Positions 43,098 to 52,053 of a stretch of DNA of 64,000 nt are shown here, piece by piece. Position 1 is the first letter of the stretch. Each line of letters opens with the position of its first letter. The DNA is from DASXMR01 sp036495525 (GTDB taxonomy: Bacteria > Actinomycetota > Actinomycetes > Streptosporangiales > Streptosporangiaceae), in the NCBI GenBank assembly GCA_036495525.1, contig DASXMR010000158.1, positions 1-64,000 on the forward strand, written 5' to 3'. The position numbers and the translations under genes are program-made. The notes under the pieces were generated by a model that saw only the letters and a list, made by a program, of their open reading frames with translations, ran no database searches and was not told the DNA's origin.

Positions 43098-44032
43098 GAC
43101 CGGTAGTGGGTGAATCGCCGCCCGGCCCGGAACTGGATCGCGGTGACCACCAGGATGATGACGAACAGGACGTAGGCGATGGCTGAGGCGTAGCCGAAGT
43201 TGAAGTCCTGGAATGCCTGCTTGTACAGGTAGTAGACGACCACCGTGGTGGCGTTGAGCGGGCCGCCCTGGGTGCTCAGGTACACCTCGTCGAACAACTG
43301 CAGCGCGTTGATGGTCAGCCAGACGGCCAGGAACAGCGACGCCGGGCTCAGCAGCGGCAGGGTCACCCGGCGGAACGTCGCCCACCGGCCCGCCCCGTCG
43401 ATCGCAGCCGCCTCGGTGAGCACCGGCGGAATGCCCTGCAGCGCAGCCAGGTAGATCACCACCGCGAAGCCGGTCCAGCCCCAGATCGTCATCACGATGA
43501 TGACGAACAGCGCCTCCGACGGGGAGTTCAGGAACTGCTGCTGCGGCAGGTGCAGCAGGCTGAGCCCGTAGTTCACGATCCCGTAGCTCGGGTCGAACAG
43601 CCAGATGAAGACCAGCGCCTCGCTGATCGTGGAGATCGCCATCGTGGCGAAGGCAGCGGTGCGGTACAGCGAGATGAAGCGGATCTTCCGGTTCATCGCG
43701 ACCGCGAGGAACAGCCCGGCCAGCATCGTGCCCGGCACGAACAGCGCCGTGTACACCAGCGTGTGCTGCACTGCCTGGCTAACGACAGGGTCGTGCACCA
43801 GCTGCCGGTAGTTGCTCAGCCCGACGTACGGGGTGCTCGGCGACAGCCCGTTGTCCTGCTGGAACGAGATGATCGCTGACCACACGATCGGAGCGGCGCC
43901 GAACAGCAGGATGACGGCGGCGGCCGGGGTCACGAACGCCCAGCCAGCGACGTGCTCTGACGCGGCCAGCGGACGGCGCGTCCGGCCCGCGGCGCCGGAC
44001 CGGCGGCGCAGGGCGGCAGCTGGAGCTATCAC
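43094..44032 (-). CDS. Sugar ABC transporter permease, MalF type
   Basis: The 312-residue permease has six membrane segments and the loop VLTEAAAIDGAGRWATFRRV. The frame is open further upstream into the binding-protein gene, but GTG 44032, one base after that gene stops, is the natural start. Confidence 0.87.
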   Translation of the reverse strand: MIAPAAALRRRSGAAGRTRRPLAASEHVAGWAFVTPAAAVILLFGAAPIVWSAIISFQQDNGLSPSTPYVGLSNYRQLVHDPVVSQAVQHTLVYTALFVPGTMLAGLFLAVAMNRKIRFISLYRTAAFATMAISTISEALVFIWLFDPSYGIVNYGLSLLHLPQQQFLNSPSEALFVIIVMTIWGWTGFAVVIYLAALQGIPPVLTEAAAIDGAGRWATFRRVTLPLLSPASLFLAVWLTINALQLFDEVYLSTQGGPLNATTVVVYYLYKQAFQDFNFGYASAIAYVLFVIILVVTAIQFRAGRRFTHYRS

Positions 44033-44033
44033 G

Positions 44034-45323
44034 TCATCCGCTCGGGCTCGCCAGCGCCTGGTTGACCTGCTTCGCCGCGCTCGCCAGGGCCGCGGCCGGC
44101 TGGCTCTTGCCAAGCAGCACCGAGACGATCATGGTGCCGAGGATCTGCGAGACCTTGGGATAGGAAGGCGTCTGCGGCCTGGCCTGCTTCACGTTGCCGA
44201 GGTTCGCGATGAACGTGCTGACGCCGGGCAGTGCGGCGTTCATCTGCTGGTCAAACCCCGCCGCCTTGGACACCGAGGCCCGGATCGGCAGGTCGCCGGT
44301 CTGCAGCGAGAAGTAGCTGTCCTGGGCCGGCGCGGTGAGCCAGAGCAGGAACTTCTCCGCGGCGCTGACCCTGGCCGAGCCGTTGTTGAAGACGACCCAG
44401 TTGTCGGGGCCGGAGATCGTCTGGTCGCCGCCGCCGGTGCCGGGGAAGGACGGCATGTACTGGACGCCGTACTTCACGCTCGGGAAGCCGGACAGGTCCC
44501 ACGGGCCGGTCACCAGCATCCCGATCTTGCCTGAGTTGAACAGGTTGGCGTAGTTGGAGTCGCTCGGGTCCAGGTACATCGAGTGGTCCGTGACGGCCAT
44601 CTGCTGCAGCGTGGTCAGCGCCTTGAGCCCGGCCGGCGAGTTGAACGCGGCTGACTTGTTGTCCGGCGCGAGGATGGAGCCGCCCGCCTCCCACAGCAGC
44701 GCCTCCCAGTGCCACACCGTGTCCTCGCTGCCCGGCGTCACGTACGCGGTGCCGAACTGCTTGCTCGACTTGCTGGTCAGCTTGGCTGCGTCGGCGACGA
44801 ACTGGTTCCAGGTCCAGCCGGGCTTCGGGTCCTGCAGGCCGGCTTGCGCGAACAGGGTCTTGTTGTAGACCACGGCAAGGTTGTCGACCAGTGCCGGGAT
44901 GCCGATGACCTTGCCGTTGACCGTCGCCACGTCGCGCTCGCCGGTCCAGAAGTCGCCCCAGTTGACCTTCGGCCCGCTGACCAGCGAGGTGAGGTTCACC
45001 ACCTGGGGGATCTGCGCGACGTTCGGCGCCCACGACCCGTACAGGTAGGCGATGTCGGGCGTGCTGCCGCCGCGCACCGCGGTGAGGACCTTGGTCAGCG
45101 AGTTGTCGTTGTTGACGAACAGGCTGCTCACCTTCACGCCGGTCTGCTGCTGGTACTCGCTCAGCAGGTGCTTGAAGGCCTTGGCCTCGGCGCCGGTGTA
45201 GCCCTCCCAGATGGTGAGCGATGTGCCCGACCCGCCACCGGAGGAACTGTCGGTGCCGCACGCGGCCAGCCCCAGGGCAGTGACCGCGGCCGCCACTGCC
45301 GCGCATAGCCAGCGTCTGGTCAT
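44034..45323 (-). CDS. Family 1 sugar-binding lipoprotein
   Basis: The 429-residue protein has a signal peptide with lipobox LAAC, Cys22, and a family 1 binding-protein fold (LTIWEGYTG start, then the TPDIAYLYGSW and NNGSARVSAAEKFLLWL segments). It is first in the locus 2 operon and would capture the oligosaccharide for the MalF/MalG permeases. A GAGG ribosome binding site precedes the ATG. The ligand is inferred to be an alpha-galactosaminide oligomer from the neighbouring GH114 and GH4 genes. Confidence 0.87.
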   Translation of the reverse strand: MTRRWLCAAVAAAVTALGLAACGTDSSSGGGSGTSLTIWEGYTGAEAKAFKHLLSEYQQQTGVKVSSLFVNNDNSLTKVLTAVRGGSTPDIAYLYGSWAPNVAQIPQVVNLTSLVSGPKVNWGDFWTGERDVATVNGKVIGIPALVDNLAVVYNKTLFAQAGLQDPKPGWTWNQFVADAAKLTSKSSKQFGTAYVTPGSEDTVWHWEALLWEAGGSILAPDNKSAAFNSPAGLKALTTLQQMAVTDHSMYLDPSDSNYANLFNSGKIGMLVTGPWDLSGFPSVKYGVQYMPSFPGTGGGDQTISGPDNWVVFNNGSARVSAAEKFLLWLTAPAQDSYFSLQTGDLPIRASVSKAAGFDQQMNAALPGVSTFIANLGNVKQARPQTPSYPKVSQILGTMIVSVLLGKSQPAAALASAAKQVNQALASPSG

Positions 45324-45419
45324 CCCGACCTCGCCTCCGGCCCGGCCTGGCCGGCCGCAGCCGGGTGCCGGGAGAACGGCCGACCGCGCCCAGATTCGAA
45401 CGATCTTGCGCGGTTCACG

Positions 45420-45434
45420 GATGTTTGAGACATC
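45420..45434. promoter_or_regulatory. Short inverted repeat in the locus 2 intergenic region
   Basis: GATGT and ACATC are separated by five bases, downstream of a TTGACA box (45462-45457, minus strand) that is the best -35 candidate for the binding-protein operon. Confidence 0.4.
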
Positions 45435-45479
45435 ATCGCCCGCTGACGCGGCGCAGTGTCAAGGTTTTCGGTCATATTT

Positions 45480-45509
45480 TTGCGCGCTATTGCTCGAAGT
45501 AGCGCGCAA
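45480..45509. promoter_or_regulatory. Perfect 10-bp inverted repeat before the GH4 gene
   Basis: TTGCGCGCTA (45480-45489) and TAGCGCGCAA (45500-45509) are perfect complements around ten bases, in the region between the divergent binding-protein and GH4 genes. It is the likely operator for the DeoR/AgaR-like protein. Confidence 0.65.
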
Positions 45510-45526
45510 TGCAACACTGTCGAGCT

Positions 45527-46822
45527 GTGGTCAAGGTTGCATTCGTCGGCGCCGGCAGCATCGAGTTCACCCGTAACGTGGTCACTGACCTGTGCGGCTA
45601 TCCCGAGCTGAAGGGCGAGCTCGAGCTGTCGCTGCATGACATCAGCGAATCCCGGCTCGCCCACGCGACGGCGCTGGCCAGGCAGATTTCCGCGCAGAGC
45701 GGCGCCGGGGCTGCCGTGACCGCCAGCGGCGACCGCCGGCAGGCGCTGGCCGGCGCGCACTACGTGATCAACGAGGTGCAGGTCGGCGGTTACGACGCGA
45801 CCGTGCTCGACTTCGATATCCCGGCGAAGTACGGAGTGCGGCAGACCATCGCCGACACGATCGGCATCGGCGGGATCTTCCGCGGGCTGCGGACCATCCC
45901 GGTGGTGACCGGCATCGCCGCCGACATGCTCGCCGTGTGCCCGGATGCCTTCCTGCTGAACTACAGCAACCCGATGGCCATGCTGCCGTGGGCGGTGTAC
46001 GAGGGCACCGGGTTCGGCAACGTGTTCGGGCTGTGCCATTCGGTCAGGGACACGCACGCCTTCCTGGCCGGCCTGGTCGGCGCCGACCCGGCTGCGGTCA
46101 CCTTCCTCACCGCCGGCTTCAACCACCAGGCGTTCGTGCTGCGCTTTGAGCAGGACGGGCAGTCGCTTTACCCGCGGCTGCGCGAGGTGATCGACGCCTC
46201 GCCCGAACTGCAGCGCCGGGTCCGGGTCGAGCTGTACCGGGCCTTCGGCTACTTCCCCACCGAGTCGAGCGAGCACTCAGCCGAGTACGTGCCGTGGTTC
46301 ATGCGGCACGACGACCAGGTCGAGCAATTCCGCATCTTCGTCGGCGACTACCTGGCCCGGTCGCAGGAGAACCTGCGCGAGCTGGCGGCGCTGCAACGCG
46401 AGCTTGACGCAGGCACGCCGCTCGACCTGGCGCCCACGAGCGAGCTGGCCTCGCTGTTCATCCACTCGCTGGAGACCGGCACCCGCCGCGAGCTGTACGT
46501 CAACGTCCGCAACGGCGAGCTGATCACCAGCCTGCCGCCGCAGTGCTGCGTCGAGGTGCCCTGTGACCTCGGCCCGGACGGCGCCGTGCCGCGGCCGGTC
46601 GGCGCGCTGCCGCCGCAGCTCGCGGCGCTGAACCGGACCTTCCTCAATGTGGTCGAGCTGACCGTGCGGGCAGCCCTTGACGGCCGCCGCGACCACGTCT
46701 ACCAGGCTGCGCTGCTCGATCCGAACACCGCAGCGACGCTCACCACCGCGCAGACGATCGCGATGTGCGACGAGCTGCTCGACGCGCACCGGGCTTTGCT
46801 CCCGCCGGGGCTGGCCGGCTAG
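45527..46822 (+). CDS. GH4 NAD-dependent glycosidase, alpha-galactosidase (MelA) subgroup
   Basis: The protein begins VVKVAFVGAGSIEFTRNVV, a Rossmann NAD+-binding start. Cys170-His171-Ser172 is the CHS(V) metal motif of the alpha-galactosidase subgroup of GH4, distinct from the CNV motif of the other GH4 in this window, and GFNHQ follows. Substrates of this subgroup are not phosphorylated. GTG 45527 gives 431 residues; ATG 45509 is in frame but lies in the palindrome. In this locus it could remove alpha-linked galactose or galactosamine from imported oligomers. Confidence 0.86.
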   Translation: MVKVAFVGAGSIEFTRNVVTDLCGYPELKGELELSLHDISESRLAHATALARQISAQSGAGAAVTASGDRRQALAGAHYVINEVQVGGYDATVLDFDIPAKYGVRQTIADTIGIGGIFRGLRTIPVVTGIAADMLAVCPDAFLLNYSNPMAMLPWAVYEGTGFGNVFGLCHSVRDTHAFLAGLVGADPAAVTFLTAGFNHQAFVLRFEQDGQSLYPRLREVIDASPELQRRVRVELYRAFGYFPTESSEHSAEYVPWFMRHDDQVEQFRIFVGDYLARSQENLRELAALQRELDAGTPLDLAPTSELASLFIHSLETGTRRELYVNVRNGELITSLPPQCCVEVPCDLGPDGAVPRPVGALPPQLAALNRTFLNVVELTVRAALDGRRDHVYQAALLDPNTAATLTTAQTIAMCDELLDAHRALLPPGLAG

Positions 46823-46870
46823 CCAGCGGCCACCGGCGGCTGCCAGATCAGCGAGAACGAGGAGAGCGTC

Positions 46871-48637
46871 ATGCGACTGGGCAGCAAGAGCTGGCTCGCC
46901 GTCACCGGACCGGCCGCTGCGCTGGCCATCCTGCTGCCCGGCAGCGCCGCCGCCGCACCTCAGCCAGCCGGCCGGTCAGCGGCCGGGCACGCCGCCAGCC
47001 AGGCTGCTGCCGCGACGGCCGCCAGGCGCATCGCGCCGCCGCGGCGGCAAGGCAAGCTGCGGATCACCGGCCGGCTCAGGGACGGGAGCCTGCTCACCGC
47101 CGCCGGGCTTTCCTGGCGGCCGGGAGCGCTGCCGCGCGGCGACCGGCTGCTCAGCTTCGAGGTCAGCTACACCTGGAAATCCTGCCCGCCGGCCGGCCAG
47201 TGCCGCCCGGCGGCTGACTCGACCGTCACGCCGTTCGCGGCCAGGCGCTACCGCGCCGGGCACGCCGACACCGGTCGCCGGCTCCGTGTCACCGAGACGG
47301 CAGCCGAGGTGGTCGAGACCAGCCCTGCGACCTTCTCGTTCCATGTCATCCGGGCATCAGCGACCACCGTCACCGCGGCCGCCGTGCGCGCCTACCCCGC
47401 TGGCCGCCGCCCGTCGAGCGCCTTCGTCAACGGCGTGCCGGAGCAGCGCACCGCCTCCGACGCGGAGAACTTCCGCCTCAGTGCCCCGCACTACAACAGC
47501 GCCGACGGCCGGCCGAGCCAGCGCTACCGGGTCGGCCATGGCCGCTGGCGCGCCCTGCCAGCCAGCCGGGTGCTGCGCACCGGCAGGCTGCGGCCCGGCA
47601 GGCACCAGGTCAGCGTGCGCACGGCCAACCGGGCCGGCGCCACCGTCGCCCGGTTCAGCTGGCGGGTGGTACCGCTGCCGGCCCCGGTGGCCTGCCGGCC
47701 GCGTCCGCACCGGCCGTGCTGGTACCCGCCGCACCTGAACAAGCGGCACCATCCGATGCGCTGGGACTGGCAGATCGGCCGGGTTAGGCCGCTGCAGCGG
47801 ACCGGCCGCCGGGCGGTGGACATCTACGACGTCGACGGCTTCCTCACCACCGCCGCGCAAGTGCGCGCGATCAGGACCCGCTGGCAGGCCAGTACGCTCC
47901 GGCACCCGAAAGCCGTCTGCTACCTGGACCTGGCCTGGGAGGACTACCGGCCGGACGGCAGCCCTGGCGGTCCCTCGTTCCCGCGCAGGGTGCTCGGCCA
48001 CGTCTACTTCGGCTTCCCGCAGGAACGCTGGGTCGACCTGCGCCAGCTGAACGCGCTGAAGCCGATGCTCAACCGGCGGATCGCGATGTGCGCGCGCAAG
48101 GGCTTCGACGCGGTTGAGCTCGACGACATCGACAGCTTCGACCCGCCGTCCACCACTGGCTTCCAGCTCACTCCCGGCGACGCGCAGAACTTCCTCGCCT
48201 ACGCCTTCAACCAGGTGCACCGCGACGGGATGACCGCGCTATGGAAGAACTCGCCGCTGCTCAGCTGGTGGGGCCGCCACTACACCGACGGCGCGGTCGT
48301 CGAGGAGTGCTACGTGTTCCATCAGTGCTTCGCCGCGTCCCAGCGCGGCAGCCGGCACTACGGGATCACCTGCACCGGGCTGGCCGGCCCCACGCCGTGC
48401 GGCTGGGACGACTTCACTGCCGACCGCACCAGGCACCAGCCCACCGGCAAGTGGGTCGGCGAGGCCGAGTACGGCGCCGATCATTTCGTCTGCAACCCCG
48501 GCCAGCAGTGCCCGCACCGGCGGCTGTTCCGCTCCTTCTGCCGGGCGGTCTACGCCCCGCCGCACGGCTTCGCCGCGGTGAAGTTCGACGTGGACCTGGA
48601 CGGCGCGACGTTCCTGCCCTGCCCGCGCGGCCGCTGA
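46871..48637 (+). CDS. Secreted GH114 endo-alpha-1,4-polygalactosaminidase-like protein
   Basis: The 588-residue protein has a signal peptide (about 1-28), an Ig-like region at about 60-170 with the YRAGHADTGRRLRV pattern, a second beta-rich part, and a C-terminal GH114 TIM-barrel domain at about 296-585. GH114 marks are the opening WDWQI, VDIYDVDGF, the VCYLDLAWEDYR strand and FDAVELDDIDSF; the acidic residues in the second and fourth are catalytic candidates. The family cleaves alpha-1,4-linked galactosamine polymers. It lies 48 bases after the GH4 gene with its own AGGAG site, so they form one operon. Confidence 0.8.
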   Translation: MRLGSKSWLAVTGPAAALAILLPGSAAAAPQPAGRSAAGHAASQAAAATAARRIAPPRRQGKLRITGRLRDGSLLTAAGLSWRPGALPRGDRLLSFEVSYTWKSCPPAGQCRPAADSTVTPFAARRYRAGHADTGRRLRVTETAAEVVETSPATFSFHVIRASATTVTAAAVRAYPAGRRPSSAFVNGVPEQRTASDAENFRLSAPHYNSADGRPSQRYRVGHGRWRALPASRVLRTGRLRPGRHQVSVRTANRAGATVARFSWRVVPLPAPVACRPRPHRPCWYPPHLNKRHHPMRWDWQIGRVRPLQRTGRRAVDIYDVDGFLTTAAQVRAIRTRWQASTLRHPKAVCYLDLAWEDYRPDGSPGGPSFPRRVLGHVYFGFPQERWVDLRQLNALKPMLNRRIAMCARKGFDAVELDDIDSFDPPSTTGFQLTPGDAQNFLAYAFNQVHRDGMTALWKNSPLLSWWGRHYTDGAVVEECYVFHQCFAASQRGSRHYGITCTGLAGPTPCGWDDFTADRTRHQPTGKWVGEAEYGADHFVCNPGQQCPHRRLFRSFCRAVYAPPHGFAAVKFDVDLDGATFLPCPRGR

Positions 48638-48781
48638 GCCTTGGCCGCCAAGCCGCGGCGGCGGCGCCGTGTGCTCAGCGCGCCGCCGCGCGGCCCGGCT
48701 GACGGCCGTCAGCCCGCTGCGTCAGGTCAGCGGCCGCAGGCCCTCGGCGCTCGTCAGCCGGGCAGGCAGCCACCGCCCCGC

Positions 48782-49756
48782 TCAGGTCTTGCGCGCGCGG
48801 CTAGGGGCGACCCGCGGCGGCTCGCCCGGCTGCTTGGGGTAGACCGGCGGCCACGGCGCATCGAGCAGGCCGCCAGCCAGATCGCGCTCGCTCATCCGGA
48901 GCAGCGGCTCTAGCGACTGCGGCTCCTCGTCCATGCCGGCCCACGGGTCGCCGACCGCGTCGAGCCGGCCAGGCAGCGACGCGATCGTGAACTGGTCGGG
49001 GTGAACGTCGTCCAGCTCGGCCCAGCCGAGCGGCGTCGACACCTGGGCGCCTGGCCTCGCCCGCACTGACCACGCACCGAACACCGTCTTGTGCGGGGCG
49101 TTCTGGTTGTAGTCCACGAAGACCCGCTGGCCGCGCTCCTCCTTCCACCAGGCCGCCGTGATCAGGTCGGGCCTGCGCCGCTCCAGCTCCCTGGCCACGG
49201 CCACCGCCGCTGCCCGCACCTGGTAGGAGTCCCACTGCGGCAGCAGCCGGACATAGACGTGCAGGCCGCGGTTGCCGGTTGTCTTCGGATAGCCGCTGAT
49301 GCCCAGCTCGTCCAGCAGCTTGCGAAGCTCGCCGGCCGCCGCCCGGATGCGGCCGAAGTCGACGCCCGGAGTCGGGTCGAGGTCGATGCGCAGCTCGATG
49401 GTGTGCTGGTCATCGGCGGCAAGGTAGGGCCAGACGTGAAAGCCCAGGCAGCCGAGGTTCACCGCCCAGAGCACGTGATCCAGGTCCGCCGCGACCAGCG
49501 CCTGCGAAGTCGTGCCGTTAGGCGTGGCCACGGTCGTGGTCTGCAGCCAGTCAGGAGCGCTCTTCGGCACGCGCTTTTGGAAGAACGACGGGCCGCCGGC
49601 GCCCTCGGGAAAGCGCTGCAACAGCACCGGGCGGTTGCCCATGGTCCGCATCAGCGGCTCGGCGACACGCAGGTAGTGCTCGGCGAGATCACCCTTGGTC
49701 TCGCCGCGCTCGCCGAACAGCACCTTGTCCGCGTGTGAGATCAGCCCGCTGCGCAC
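48782..49756 (-). CDS. LigD-type polymerase (PrimPol) domain protein
   Basis: The 324-residue protein is a stand-alone LigD polymerase domain, an archaeo-eukaryotic primase relative used in bacterial end joining or gap filling. Features are DKVLFGERGETKGDLAEHYL near the start, the metal-binding LRIDLDPTPGVDF and the TTGNRGLHVYV segment with the nucleotide-contacting His. No ligase or Ku gene is in the window. GTG 49756 is chosen because the domain begins there; an open frame continues upstream into a terminator. The C-terminus ends in a short basic tail. Confidence 0.85.
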   Translation of the reverse strand: MRSGLISHADKVLFGERGETKGDLAEHYLRVAEPLMRTMGNRPVLLQRFPEGAGGPSFFQKRVPKSAPDWLQTTTVATPNGTTSQALVAADLDHVLWAVNLGCLGFHVWPYLAADDQHTIELRIDLDPTPGVDFGRIRAAAGELRKLLDELGISGYPKTTGNRGLHVYVRLLPQWDSYQVRAAAVAVARELERRRPDLITAAWWKEERGQRVFVDYNQNAPHKTVFGAWSVRARPGAQVSTPLGWAELDDVHPDQFTIASLPGRLDAVGDPWAGMDEEPQSLEPLLRMSERDLAGGLLDAPWPPVYPKQPGEPPRVAPSRARKT

Positions 49757-49810
49757 CCCTACAGCATGCCCCGCTCCGGGCCAGGCCACGCGATGGTCAG
49801 CGCAGTGCGC

Positions 49811-49846
49811 GGGAGCTCGGGGGGCCTGGTCACCCCCCGAGCTCCC
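49811..49846 (-). terminator. Strong hairpin after the S53 peptidase gene
   Basis: A perfect 14-bp stem (GGGAGCTCGGGGGG with its complement) closes on eight bases, just beyond the S53 stop codon. No clear T-tract follows. Confidence 0.65.
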
Positions 49847-49856
49847 GGTTGGACAG

Positions 49857-51830
49857 CTAGCCCTTGCGCAGGCCGAAGATGAACGACGGCCCGTTAGGCG
49901 TGCCGAGCCCGGACATGTTGTCGTAACCGGGCAGCGCCACCTGGCCGGTGTAGCCGAACATGTTCGGGTTCTGGTCATCGAACGTGGTCAGTAGCTGAAT
50001 GCCGCAGGTGTGCTGGTCACACGACACGCCCCGGAAGGCGGCCGGCGTGCTCGCGGTCACCGGCGGCGCGTGATGCAGCGCCTTGGTCCCGGCGAGCTTG
50101 TACAGCACGGGGTTGATCAGGCCGAACGACTGCGGCTGGCCCTGCTGCGCGTCTGCCACCAGGCCGGCCACCAGCGGCGCGGCCAGGCTGGTCCCGCCGA
50201 ACGTCTCCTCGACGAATCGCGGCGGCTTCTTCTTGGGGAACTCAAGCAGCCCGACAGCGAACCCGGTGAACGGGTCGGCGTCAGCACCGATGTCCGGCAC
50301 CGAGCGGACCAGGCCCGGCCGGTTTCCCGACGCGGTGGCGAGGGTGTCAGGCACCACGCCCTGCTGGTACGACGGCTGCGCCCAGAGCAGGCTCGGACCG
50401 CCGCCGGCGGCGCCCTGCTCACCGAAGAAGTCCCACTTCTTATTGATCAGGAACGACTGCCCGGTGGACCAGCCGGTCTCGAACAGCCTGTTGTTGCTGC
50501 TGCCGAGGCCAAGCGAGGTGCCACCGACGGAGATGGCGAACGGGTCGGCGGACGGCATCTCCACGCCCGAGCCGTCGCCGGACGAGAAGTACATGCCGAC
50601 GCCCTCGGCCGCGGCCTGCACCAGGATCGCGTCCTCGATGTTGTCGATCGAGGCCGGCTGGGCCTCGTCGCCGCTCTCCCACGAGTTCGAGGCGATCGTC
50701 GCCAGCGGATGCGCCGAGCCGGTGCCGCCGAGGACCGCGGTGTCGGCGTCGAACAGGCCCTGCAGCCCGAAGTCGCCGTTGTTGCAGCTGTCCCCGCCGA
50801 CCACGAGCTGGTTAGCGTTGGTGGCCACGTCATAGGAGGACTCGACGTCGAGCTGCTCCTCGATGTCGAAGAAGTCACCGCACGCGGTGCCCTGGCCGAG
50901 CGACAGCTGCTGGTACCGCTCGGGAGAAGGGGCGTGGATGTGATTTACCTGCGCGTAGTCCTGCAGGGTCTGGAACATGCCGCGTGCCAGCCCGAGCTCC
51001 ACCAGCGCGATGGTCTGGCCCGTGCCGGTGTTCGCCGGCCTGAACCCGTAAGCCGAGCGCACCTGGCGAGCGCCGTAGCCGCAGACCTCGGTCGGGAAGT
51101 GCGTGATCCCGAAGTGCTTCGGCAGTGCGGACGACGTGTGCTGCCCGTAGAAGACTGAGCAGGGCGCGCGCGGCGCCTTAGCGGCCGGCCCGGCCGTCCG
51201 CGCGGCCGCCGAGCCGCTGGCCCGCTGCCGCTCAAGCGGCAGCGCGGGCGCGGCGTTGTCGAGGCCAGTTACCCCAAGCACGCTGCCGGCCAGCGAGGCT
51301 GGCACCGAGATCGCGCGGTCGTTGGCGCGCAGCTGATACCGCCCCGCGTTCGCGCCTGCCGAAGCGCGGTACAGCTTCATCTGCACCCCGAACGCCGCGT
51401 TGATCGACGCGGTGCTGGCGGTGGCCCGCACGTACGAGCGCAGCGCGTCCGGGTGGATCGCGGTGAAGCCCTTGCTCGCCAGCCACCCGGCTACCTTGGC
51501 CTCGGTGGCCTTGCTCGCGGCGAAGCGCGCGGTGTACCCGGCCGGGGTCAGGTACCGGCGGAACTGGCTGGAACCCGGCGTGCTGGCCGACGTCGCGAAG
51601 CTGCGCGCCGCCGTGATCCGTGGCTTCAGCCAGACCTGCACGGTGAGCTTGGCAGCCCCGGCGACGTCACCGATGGCCTGGCTGTGGCCGGTGAATGGCG
51701 CAGCGCTGCCTGGCAGCCGCACCGCGGCCATGGCCGGTGACGCCCCGGCCGGCCCGCCCGCTGCGACGGCCATTCCGGCTATGGCCGCTGCCGACGCGGC
51801 AACGGCGATAAGCGTTCGTTTGTTCCGCAT
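49857..51830 (-). CDS. Secreted S53 (sedolisin/kumamolisin-type) peptidase
   Basis: The 657-residue preproenzyme has a signal peptide (about 1-32), a pro-S53 activation domain to about 190 (the YLTPAGYTARFAAS motif), then the subtilisin-like catalytic domain. The Glu/Asp pair lies in EEQLDVE, the oxyanion Asp in VPDIGADADP and the nucleophile Ser in GGTSLAAP. The family is active at acidic pH. An AAGGTAGGGG site precedes the ATG. The gene is transcribed alone, between terminators. Confidence 0.9.
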   Translation of the reverse strand: MRNKRTLIAVAASAAAIAGMAVAAGGPAGASPAMAAVRLPGSAAPFTGHSQAIGDVAGAAKLTVQVWLKPRITAARSFATSASTPGSSQFRRYLTPAGYTARFAASKATEAKVAGWLASKGFTAIHPDALRSYVRATASTASINAAFGVQMKLYRASAGANAGRYQLRANDRAISVPASLAGSVLGVTGLDNAAPALPLERQRASGSAAARTAGPAAKAPRAPCSVFYGQHTSSALPKHFGITHFPTEVCGYGARQVRSAYGFRPANTGTGQTIALVELGLARGMFQTLQDYAQVNHIHAPSPERYQQLSLGQGTACGDFFDIEEQLDVESSYDVATNANQLVVGGDSCNNGDFGLQGLFDADTAVLGGTGSAHPLATIASNSWESGDEAQPASIDNIEDAILVQAAAEGVGMYFSSGDGSGVEMPSADPFAISVGGTSLGLGSSNNRLFETGWSTGQSFLINKKWDFFGEQGAAGGGPSLLWAQPSYQQGVVPDTLATASGNRPGLVRSVPDIGADADPFTGFAVGLLEFPKKKPPRFVEETFGGTSLAAPLVAGLVADAQQGQPQSFGLINPVLYKLAGTKALHHAPPVTASTPAAFRGVSCDQHTCGIQLLTTFDDQNPNMFGYTGQVALPGYDNMSGLGTPNGPSFIFGLRKG

Positions 51831-51890
51831 GAACCCCTACCTTCTGGCGAAGTGCTCTGACATAGCCAGGAGCCGGCTGACGCCCCCTAT

Positions 51891-51908
51891 GCGGTGATAT
51901 ACCACCGC
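51891..51908. promoter_or_regulatory. Inverted repeat over the S53 promoter
   Basis: GCGGTG and CACCGC flank ATATAC. On the minus strand this gives TATATC as a -10 box about 60 bases before the S53 start, so a regulator bound here would control it. Confidence 0.45.
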
Positions 51909-51971
51909 GTTGCCGGCCACGAAAGACATGACGCTCATGGGATAGAGATGGTGGGTAAACAAATAGTAAAA

Positions 51972-51993
51972 TCCGCCGGCATTTCCCGGCGGA
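51972..51993 (-). terminator. Rho-independent terminator of the DUF1707 gene
   Basis: An 8-bp stem (TCCGCCGG/CCGGCGGA) with a six-base loop is followed on the minus strand by TTTTACTATTTG. Confidence 0.75.
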
Positions 51994-52006
51994 CGCGAAA
52001 TTGGCA

Positions 52007-52039
52007 CGGGCCGTCACCCGGTGAGCAGGTGACGGCCCG
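52007..52039 (-). terminator. Second hairpin after the DUF1707 gene
   Basis: CGGGCCGTCACC and GGTGACGGCCCG form a perfect 12-bp stem around nine bases, between the stop codon and the T-tract terminator. Confidence 0.6.
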
Positions 52040-52053
52040 GATCGTGCTGGCGG

